The position numbers and the translations under genes are program-made. Shown here piece after piece: positions 55,938 to 64,000 of a DNA stretch of 64,000 nt. Under the pieces are notes generated by a model. The model had not been told where the DNA came from. It did not search any database and saw only the letters and a program-made list of their open reading frames with translations. The first letter of the stretch is position 1, and each line of letters opens with the position of its first letter. Source of the stretch: Hyaloscypha bicolor E (lineage: Eukaryota; Ascomycota; Leotiomycetes; Helotiales; Hyaloscyphaceae); the NCBI RefSeq assembly GCF_002865645.1, contig NW_020194638.1, positions 1,116,001-1,180,000 of the forward strand, given 5' to 3'.

Positions 55938-56586
55938 ACCATAGAAGATGTATGCATAGTTTGCCCTTTGAAAGCGAGGTCATTTTCGTCTGCTGGTGGT
56001 GCCTCGCTTAGAAGTGACTTAGCGAGGACAAAAAAAAAAGATACAATTATGACCACCACACTTTGAAACCACAAAATCGTGACATTCCAGAGAAGCAAAA
56101 GAAATCCCTTCGGACCAAGAAACTCAGCTTTCGCTTGGTTTACTTGTGGCAGAGCATATCATCCTCACACGCCGTTACTCAAGTTACCCCATTTGTAGAT
56201 AGTTTCGCTACCTCAGGAGAAGTTAGAGCCGAGCACATACTACTTTACTTGATTCAAGTGTACGCCCAGAAACTTAACTCGCGCCAAGTTTACGACTAGA
56301 GACCTCTTACACCAAAAATGCTTATTTGGGTATATTAAAGCGACCCCCGATCTCGCTTGTTCGGAACGGAGAAAGTCAACAAAGCTATCCGACCAGAACC
56401 TTTAGCGCTTCACAAGTTCACTCAATCTTCTGAAATGTTTCAACATGATGGATCTTGCTTTTATACCACATCCATTCGTCATGATATTCGTCTAAGTCGT
56501 AAGATATAACATGTATGTGCCCATTTTCATGCAGCTCACCTCTACCCAAGTCTTTCTAACCCAGTCCAAAACGCCTCAATAATCAT
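55938..56586. other. Convergent intergenic gap
   Basis: About 650 bp between the convergent oxidoreductase and permease genes; 3' flanks only, no gene recognised. Confidence 0.4.
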
Positions 56587-58268
56587 TTAAACACTCTCCT
56601 CAACATGCGCCGCCTTCTCCCCCATCTCATCTTTATCCAACCCAATCCCGCTCCCCTCAACGTTATGTCTAAACTGCTCTTCGTCCTCCCTCAACTCAAT
56701 CATCACAACCTTATGCGCATTCCTTGGCTTCAGATCCTTGCTGAACAAGCGATCCATACTCTCAAGCGGCACACCTTTTGTTTCAGGTAGCAGAAAGAAC
56801 ACGAAGGCGATAGAGCACAGCATCAGCGAAGCGAAGAAGAAGTATACGCCGTAGCCCATGGCGGTGAACATTTGCGCCGTGAAGCGCGCGACGAGGAAGT
56901 TGAAGAGCCAGTTCGATGCCGCTGCGAAGGCTTGGCCAAGGGTTCGCACGTTCTGCGGGAACATCTCTGAGTTGTATACCCAGGGTGTGCCGTTCCAGGA
57001 GGGCGTGTAGAAGATGGTCCAAAGGTAGAAGAAGGCCATTGCTGATATGCCGCCTGAGGTAATATTTGCGGTGGGGTGATGAGATGGGTCTGCGATCTTG
57101 ATATATGCACCGACATAATACAGGCACAGAGCACCGCCGAAAGCACCAAACATGAGGAGGTTTCGGCGGCCGAGGTTGTCGATGAGGAAGAACAGCCAGA
57201 TGATGGTCACCAGCGCCTTGACGATGCCGAAGATGCCAGTGGTGAAGAGCGAGGTATTTGTGCCCGTGATACCGATTGATTTGAAGACAGTTGGGGAGTA
57301 GTAGTTGATGGCGTTAATTCCGGAGGTGTTCTGCCAGAAGAAGAGGGAGCAACCGAGGAAGAAACGATAGGAGACTTTGGGGTCGTTGGCGAGGGCTCTA
57401 AATGGTTGCCAGAACCCGAGTCCAACAGTAGCGTGTTGGTGCTCAAGAGCGGCATCGATAGCTGAGACTTCTTCAAGCATATAGACGTCGTTGGTGTCGA
57501 GCTTTCGGATCCAGCAGAGATTCTTGAGGGCCTTGGCGCGTTGGCCACGGCTCATGAGCCAACGCGGAGACTCCCGGATGAAGAAGAGACCAATGAACAT
57601 TAGGCCAGCTGGAATGAGTTGGATTGCGAATGGAATGAGCCACTGTTCTCTTGATGGCTTCATGGTCGTAGAGACACCATAGTTGATCCAGAAGCCCACA
57701 ACGCCTCCAATTTGCCAACCCATCTCATAGAGTCCGACGAGTCGTCCTCGAATAGCAGGAGGTGCCAGCTCAGATATGTAGATAGGGGTAAGATTCGACG
57801 CTCCGCCAACTCCAATACCTGCAAGGGTTCTTCCGGCGTATAGCAGACCCAGACCTCTCTGTCCATTTGCGCCTAGCATGAGTCCAGCTCCAAGAATGAA
57901 AACAGCAGAAAAGACTTGGAGACCCTTCTTTCGTCCGAGGTAGTGACCAGCAGCATAGGCGAAGAATGCGCCGAAGAAGGCACCAGCTTGGTAGCATGAA
58001 ACGATGTTCTCGGAGATCAAGTCGGATTCTGCTTTCGAGTATTGCGCCCAGTTGAATTCAGTTTTGAAGGAGTCTAAAGCAATAGATCCTCCGATAAATG
58101 CAGAATCATATCCAATCATCACCGCGCAGAATGCTGCGCTGTTGACTGATTAAAATCATTTCCGTCCACTTTGGGCGATGAGACTTACACTGCTGCGCAA
58201 GTATACACTCGGTAGTTGTAAACGCATTTTGGCGTGGGCCTATCTTCTTGTAGACTTAGGATACTCAT
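56587..58268 (-). CDS. qutD: Quinate permease (QutD/Qa-y)
   Basis: A first exon of 80 nt (58268-58189, MSILSLQEDRPTPKCVYNYRVY) and a long second exon (58138-56587) give 543 residues. It is a sugar-porter MFS protein with about twelve membrane segments. Motifs: GYDSAFIGGSIAL in TM1, GRKKG, a sugar-porter RGRLVGLYEMGWQIG, RESPRWLM, NTSGINAINYYSP, NLGRRNL and PETKGVPLE. The N-terminus LQEDRPTPKCVYNYRVYTCA and GYDSAFIG are typical of quinate permeases. It imports quinate with protons at the plasma membrane and is divergent from the quinate dehydrogenase over 1.25 kb. The short first exon is needed for the full TM1. Confidence 0.88.
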
Positions 58269-59517
58269 CTTGGACGATGAAGAGGTCCCCTTTTCAAGGA
58301 ACCCTGTGGAGTTGAAACCAGAAACGAGTCAGGATAACTCTTCAGAGGTCTCTTCGGTCCTAACTTGCAGTGGTAGATGAAGCCTCCCCCAAAAGAGCTG
58401 AATACTGAGAATGAAGGGGAAGGGAAGAGACAACTCGCAACGGAGCACCTATCTTATACTCCATTTTCAAGCACCGAGGAGGAACCTCAGATCTGGGGAG
58501 CGGCAAGGTAACACAAAACAAACAGGGACCGGCCCGCTGAAGTGCGTCCACTGACTCGCCATCCGCAGCCGTTTCGGTTGTGGAGACGCCAACTTTGGGG
58601 CAGAAAATTCTCCCGACAGGCCAAGCAGAGTGAGAAGATGACCAATTAGGCCTGGAAAAGGCATGTCATGATGTCGGGCGGCGCATCCTTGCTGCATCAG
58701 CTCTCACCAGAAACATCGTGGTATGAAGAACTGACGCTTCACTTGAAGAACGCTTTCAAAATTCGCAATGCCCAACCCTACCTTCGAGTCTGGACTTTTG
58801 GAAGCTGAGAGCTAGGAACCCTGATTTCTCGTAACAATCGTCAGTTGAACAGATGTCAGCTTTGACATATATCAACTACCGTACCGGTACGCGCTGGCGT
58901 GTTGATCGTTTGTCATTCCGGCAGCGCCGGCGAGAAATGTTTCACTAAGTCGGGGTCTAGAAAGGCCCCCGAAGTGCCCCCGTCGGCGTTTGGAGGGGCG
59001 GAGCGAGGCACTGTACTCCGCACGTCCACTCTTCTCCCACTCTTCCCCCCTCAACAAACCCCACACCCACGATCAAATGACGGGTAAAGAATTACAAGAA
59101 TGCACGATTCCCGGTATGACATATACTGTGCACTTGTACAGCCCCTCCTTTGCAGATCTTGCCAAGTGACCTTACTTTCATCTTCTCACGAGGCTGACCC
59201 TGGTTCTCTTCTTCCGACCTTCTGCAGTGTTTCTTGTGTAGTCATATTGAAACTGCTTCCGAGGTCTGCTATACTCTCTTCCAAGCCGAGCTGAAGACGC
59301 CTCCGTCTACTTCTTTTCATAGGAGCCTTTCTTTTGCAAGAGCAAACCTCAATCTTGCTTCCGATTTATTCTCTACCAACAGACGGCCCACTCCCTATCC
59401 CAATATTAGATATTCAATTTATACTGGAAGTTGTCCACTCACTTGGCATCAAATTCATAATCTACACGACCGGGCACGCCGGGCACTCCCTTGGATTTCA
59501 AACAGAAGCATCTCGCA
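58269..59517. promoter_or_regulatory. Divergent promoter of the permease and dehydrogenase
   Basis: 1.25 kb with no gene recognised. It contains GGATAA near 58332, GGTAAC near 58507, the palindrome GTACCGGTAC at 58881-58890 and GGGTAA near 59082. GGRTAA is the half-site of the Qa-1F/QutA recognition sequence, but no complete inverted pair was found. Confidence 0.4.
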
Positions 59518-60486
59518 ATGCCTCAGTCACAACCTCACACTGAAGCTCCGGCCGTACCTCCTCCAGCACCCTCAATCGCACATCTGGACAAAGTGAGCTA
59601 CCTCTTCGGCTACGGGATAGCACACTCACTATCACCACACCTTCACAGCACAGTCTACTCAGCCCTTAAGCTTAACTATCAATACCTCCTCTACGAATCT
59701 CGGAACCTGGAAGCATGTCTAGCCCTCGCTCGAGAGCCCAAGTTCTACGGAGCAGCAGTAACGATGCCTCACAAAGTAGCCATCATTCCTCATCTCGACG
59801 TCCTGACCCCTGAAGGAGAAGCAATCGGAGCCATCAACACGATCTTCCTCCGCTCCGCTCCGGATGGGACACGACTTCTATGCGGCACCAACACAGACTG
59901 CATTGGAATTCGGGAAGCCATCCTGCAAAACGTCAGCAAATCAGATGCTAAAAATATGGAAGGCAAACCCGGAATGATTATCGGCGGCGGAGGCACGAGT
60001 CGTGCGGCTGTTTACGCACTCAAGCACTTCCTCGGCTGCTCGGATATCTATCTCGTCAATAGAGATAAATCCGAAGTGGACCAAGTAATTGCTGAATGCA
60101 ACAGCAAAGGCTTCGGCGACGGATTGAGATATATCTCATCCGTTGCTGAAGCGGAAGAGTTGGAAGGACCAAAGGTCATTATCAGCGCGATACCTGATTT
60201 TGCTCCAAAGAGCGAGAGCGAGTGGACGGCAAGGAAGATCATCGAGACGATGTTGGGGAAGAAGGAAAAAGGGGCTATTTTGGAAATGTGTTATCACCCG
60301 AGTCCGAATACGGCTATTGATGCTCTTGCGAGAAATGCTGGGTGGAAGGTTATTGGCGGTGTAGAGGCTATGATTTGGCAGGGGTTGGAGCAAGATAAGG
60401 TGTGGCTTCGGAGGAAGATATCCACTTTGCCTGTGGAGAAAGTGAAGGAGGTCATTGCTGCAGAAGTGTCAAAGCCTCATCTATAA
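59518..60486 (+). CDS. qutB: Quinate/shikimate dehydrogenase (QutB/Qa-3)
   Basis: A single exon of 322 residues. The shikimate-dehydrogenase N-domain has YLFGYGIAHSLSPHLHST (substrate-binding Ser pair) and GAAVTMPHKVAIIPHLD with the catalytic Lys. GAINTIFL and GTNTDCIGI follow; in this family the Asn and Asp hold substrate. The NAD-binding domain has IIGGGGTSRAAVYAL and VNRDKSE. It oxidises quinate to 3-dehydroquinate (and shikimate to 3-dehydroshikimate) in the cytosol. The chosen Met (59518) begins a Pro/Gln-rich lead that precedes the core. The gene sits between the permease and the QutG-type gene, in the usual company of qut clusters. Confidence 0.88.
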   Translation: MPQSQPHTEAPAVPPPAPSIAHLDKVSYLFGYGIAHSLSPHLHSTVYSALKLNYQYLLYESRNLEACLALAREPKFYGAAVTMPHKVAIIPHLDVLTPEGEAIGAINTIFLRSAPDGTRLLCGTNTDCIGIREAILQNVSKSDAKNMEGKPGMIIGGGGTSRAAVYALKHFLGCSDIYLVNRDKSEVDQVIAECNSKGFGDGLRYISSVAEAEELEGPKVIISAIPDFAPKSESEWTARKIIETMLGKKEKGAILEMCYHPSPNTAIDALARNAGWKVIGGVEAMIWQGLEQDKVWLRRKISTLPVEKVKEVIAAEVSKPHL

Positions 60487-60652
60487 ATGATCGGTCTTGG
60501 ATATTCAGGAACATTTTTGGGCAATGACAATGATGAGGAGAAAAGTATCTAGGATTGACGGTACGTAATAGACAGACTGGATATTTTAGCACGGAGTTCA
60601 GGTTTTTTTTAATTAACAATCTATAAACATATCAAGCCTCCAACCCATTCCT

Positions 60653-61995
60653 TTAGGCCCCAGGCCGTGAGTAATCCAGCCCCTGAACCCTCTTCCACGT
60701 CTCTCTCACCACTCTCTCTTGCGCTTTCCTGCCCGTCTCCCCATCACTATCCCCCGCCGGTCGAATCGCCAAATACAGCCTACTCCCTAGTCTGACCTCC
60801 TCAATGGGGTCGGTCTCAGGATTCGGCGGGGGATTGGCTGATGTGATGAGCCCCCCGGCTTCCCTCAGAATCGCAATCCCAGCTGCGACGTCCCTGTGGT
60901 GCACAAGTGAGCACAGGATGCCCGGCCGAGAAACGGAAAGGAACTTACCACTCCCAGCATCCACCTTCCCACCAGATGTCAAAGGATCCCGCTGCTACGT
61001 AGGCAAGATCGAGCGTCGCACTGTTGACATCAAGTTAATCATAAATCAGCCCACAACTCTTTTTCTGCTGCGAATTTCTAAGACCGTTTCAGGAACCAAG
61101 AAATACGAACCTTCCCAGACTCCTTACGCCATGAACCATGCCTCCCTTTCCCCCACGCCCTCCAATCTCAGCCGCCATATTCACAAAACTATTTACCTTC
61201 CTCCACATATTTCCCCCCTGCGTATCCCTCCTATCCTTCCCCCACTCACAGCTAAAAATACAACCTTTCGGCGCCTCTTTCGGTAACACCGCCTTCGGAC
61301 TATTAACCAACGGCAACCTCTTCCTCTCTTTCTTTTCACTCGCATCATCTTGCCACGCTCCATATCCTACCAAGGAAGAATAAGCGGTATCGAGGAGAGG
61401 TTGGTAAATTACTCCGATGATAGGGACACCGGAGAGGACAAAGCCGATCGAAACGCAGAACATGGGGAATAGGTGCGTGTAGTTTACTGTTCCGTCCAAG
61501 GGGTCCACAACCCAGGTTGGTGAGTTGTCTATCAGGTATTGTTTTGAGGAGCCGGAGGAGTAGGTTTCTTCGCCGATGAATCTGGGGGGTTTGTAAGTCT
61601 TGCTTTCATTCATCTCAACCTCCTTTGTCTCATGTCCCATCACTCAGCTCAACCCCAACCCACAAGTCCATCCGACGAGGAAAGAGGAAAGGAAGAGAAA
61701 GACATACTTGTGATCCGGATATTTCCTGTTAATCTCATCCTTCACGAACGCTTCAACATCTGTTTCACGTGATTAGCCCCTCCTTCCTCCCCAGATCAAG
61801 CGACTCACCCAAATCCGTCTGCGTAACAATATCAACTGCATTCATCTTCTCCTCCTGCCTGCCCATGTCCCGTCCACTGGCCGCACCCGTCCTCTTTTCG
61901 ACCCCATCAATGAGGATCTTTCCTGCTCTCCGGCCGAGAGCTAGTGCAAAGACATAAATATCCTTCAATTCTGCTTCTGTAAAGGTTTTGGCCAT
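60653..61995 (-). CDS. qutG: Inositol-monophosphatase-like protein of the quinate cluster (QutG/Qa-x)
   Basis: Five exons (61995-61809, 61759-61708, 61581-61111, 61020-60949, 60893-60653) join cleanly to 340 residues. Metal-binding motifs of the IMPase superfamily are visible: NAVDIVTQTD, KFIGEET, WVVDPLDGTVNYTH and GGCWEWDVAAGIAIL. The small exon ending DHK and the exon ending CWEW are easily missed; without them the protein would be broken into three pieces. QutG/Qa-x are part of the qut/qa clusters. Their exact role is uncertain, as the protein looks like a phosphatase but no phosphorylated quinate intermediate is known to me. Confidence 0.86.
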
Positions 61996-62409
61996 CTTGT
62001 ATGGGTGGCCAATGGTATGGGAGGTCAATTGGAGTAAGGTGTGGAAGGACCTTCGTGATTCTGTGATTTTGGCGTTTGAATTGGAGAGTGAGGTGAGGTG
62101 GGATGTTGATAGTGGGAAAGAAAAGTCCGATGCAAGGCGAGTGTAAGCGTCAGCAGTGCACCAGGTGGGGTTGTGGGGACGGAGGGGCTGTAAGTTCTTC
62201 CGATAGCGGGCAGGGGGTTCAGCGATCTGTTGATCATATATACTTGTGGATTTGGTGTGCAAGGCATTACTATAAGTTCTTCGCTCTAGAGAGGACGATA
62301 GTTGAAGGAATCTTGACCTAGTATGCAATATTCATATTCATGCACTGACAATAATCTTCCCTCTATGGTGAGATACCAGAACTCATAACATCCAACAGCT
62401 TTTTGTTAT
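61996..62409. other. Intergenic, qutG promoter
   Basis: About 410 bp between tandem minus-strand genes. No recognised gene or clear activator site. Confidence 0.4.
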
Positions 62410-64000
62410 TCATCCACCACCTCTCCCTACCGTCCTCTGCTCTTCGGCCGCACTCAGCGCCTGCAATATTTGCCCTGCCTCAATCCCCTCATTCTCGTCA
62501 CCCACAGCCACTCCCATTCCTAATCCTCCAAACCCAGGTGTTATAGCCATCCCACCAAATACATTCCCACTCGCGTCAAAGAAATTCGTCGTCTCGGCAT
62601 TGGAGTTGGCAACCAGCTGCTGGAAAACATTGTTTTGTTGTAGGGGATCGGGCTCCTGACAGAAGGCGTAGAAATCTTGGTTCATGTTGTCGGACTCGGT
62701 GAAGCCTAGGTTCATGAGGCTTTGGTCCCAGTTGCCGGACCTGGATGTTCTTGTTAGATTTTGGGATAATTGGAGAAGATGAATGTCTCGTCAGGTTCGG
62801 GACGATTGAAGAGGGATGTTCTTGCTTGATTGGGAACAACTGGGAAGAAGAAGAAGAGGTTTCGACTCACCATTCCGTCGCATCGAGACGCATGAGCTCG
62901 TTAAACATGGGATCGAATTCTACGTCTGCAGAGCTCATAGTCAATGAGCGATGCAGTTGTGGGTTATTTGGTGGCGGAATGTTAAATGAAGGCTGTGGTT
63001 GTAGGCTCGTTATAGTGGCGGGCGACTTATCAATTGACGTGGAAGTGCGCTTGTTTTGATACGGGGCGTAAGCATTTTCGTACATATTGAGAGGATTCTG
63101 TGGTAACCCGTGGCCTGACGATTGTCCGAAAGACGAGCTCCGTGGTGTCCGGGCTTTCATCGACTGCATTGTGTTCCTCGGAGTGGAGGCCTCGGGCCTG
63201 GTTATTGTCCTAAATATTTGAGGACTGTGAGAATTCATCGTTTCATGACTTGCTATACTTTGAGGTGTCTTCCCTCCGGACATGGGGGTATCAGTGTCTT
63301 GGCTGGTGCCACTTATCAAGTCAAAAGCAACTTGGCTGTGTCGCCGAGGTTCTGAAGTTGCTTGGTAGGTTATGGAAGATTTGAAGGTTTCGAAAACAGG
63401 CCAAGCTGATTCCATGGCATCAAGGCAGTGGTCCAGATTCCTCTTCCAATCATTGAGAGTTATATGCGTACTCTCAATGCTGCTCTGGACAGTATGAACA
63501 ACATCGTATGCTGTTTTGACGAAGTACTCATAGGTTGGGGGGACTATCAAAAGCCCCTTCGGTAACGGTAAAGTCAGTAGTTGCTCGATGATGATTCTTC
63601 GGGGAGAACTGGGGCCAATGGAGGAAGGTACGACGTAATAATCAGAAATAGGAAAGGGACATCACCTACAAAGTTGTTCGAATGTTGGTTGAGAAGCCCA
63701 ACTACTTGCTTTGCGGACCTGGTGCATGGTTCCAGATCCACTGCTTCATATTCGTTGCTGCGTGGAAGCAGTTGCGATGCGGCAAGCGTCGTGACGTATA
63801 TATTATACAGATGGTTCTGATGTGGAAGTAAGAGTGTCGATGGGTCGCCATCGTTCGAGATGAAATCAAACAATGAGCCAGGCTGTGATTGGATCCAGAT
63901 ATGCAACTTGTCTTGCACAGTCGTACTAGCTTGCAAGTAATTGGCACCTGGAGGCACACAAACAGCATCGTTTAACGACTTCAGCAACTGAATCAGCCGA
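62410..64000 (-). CDS. qutA: Probable quinate-pathway activator (QutA/Qa-1F-type), C-terminal part, cut by the window edge
   Basis: Several exons of a regulator C-terminus. The order is LKSLNDAVCVPPGANYLQASTTVQ near the right edge, then an intron near 63590-63690 (probably NNF/QLLTLPLPKG), IVPPTYEYFVKTAYDVV, a long Ser/Thr/Pro-rich stretch and FDPMFNELMRLDATEW. A splice to SGNWDQSLMNLGF and an acidic end follow. The LMRLDATEWSGNWDQSLMNLGF ending is characteristic of a group of fungal Zn2Cys6 activators including QutA/Qa-1F, as I remember it. The DNA-binding domain lies to the right of the window. Context (five quinate genes) supports the call. Confidence 0.65.

Noticed and set aside
1..64000. 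CRISPR arrays, bacterial operons or phage elements
   Set aside because: No regular short repeats with unique spacers; spliced fungal genes throughout.

Overview
The window looks like nuclear DNA of a filamentous ascomycete. Genes carry short introns of about 45-60 nt (some longer) with GT..AG borders and CTAAC-type branch points. There are Zn2Cys6 regulators, a fungal P450, Atg29, a quinate (qut/qa) gene cluster and AT-rich, RIP-like repeat remnants. Protein flavour (Cys6 regulators, an AflR-type C-terminus, GPI-anchored secreted proteins) suggests Pezizomycotina, perhaps Leotiomycetes; that last step is a guess. Exon joins were made by eye from splice motifs and reading frame.

Layout. 1-640 is AT-rich, gene-free DNA. 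1.1-12.8 kb holds a nitrogen-flavoured group. Its members are a two-domain enzyme joining a biuret-hydrolase-like cysteine hydrolase to an allophanate hydrolase amidase domain, a divergently transcribed NCS1 nucleobase/allantoin-type permease, a secreted heme peroxidase, and a Zn2Cys6 factor resembling TamA/Dal81. 14-32.5 kb is mostly housekeeping: a tiny membrane protein, a CCCH protein, Atg29, a degraded peroxidase copy, a cell-surface sensor-like protein, a Cid1-type nucleotidyltransferase with a split catalytic domain, TFIIF alpha (Tfg1) and the splicing factor Bud13/Cwc26.

33-47.5 kb is accessory: a GPI-anchored secreted protein, an AflR-like regulator divergent from a short-chain dehydrogenase, uncharacterised genes, a double GFA-domain protein and a cytochrome P450. 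48.12-49.40 kb is a decayed TA-flanked DNA transposon with 46-bp terminal inverted repeats. It ends about 110 bp before the start codon of bystin (Enp1). A PPPY-motif protein follows.

52.6-64 kb is a quinate-catabolism cluster: 3-dehydroshikimate dehydratase, a Gfo/Idh/MocA oxidoreductase (not a classical member), quinate permease, quinate/shikimate dehydrogenase, the QutG inositol-monophosphatase-like protein and the C-terminal part of a probable QutA-type activator cut by the right edge. Together these would import quinate, oxidise it and make protocatechuate. The catabolic 3-dehydroquinase and the QutR-type repressor are not in the window.

The observations I rate highest are the biuret/allophanate fusion enzyme with its nitrogen-related neighbours, the extra oxidoreductase in the qut cluster, the intron-lacking peroxidase pseudogene, and the transposon abutting an essential ribosome-biogenesis gene.
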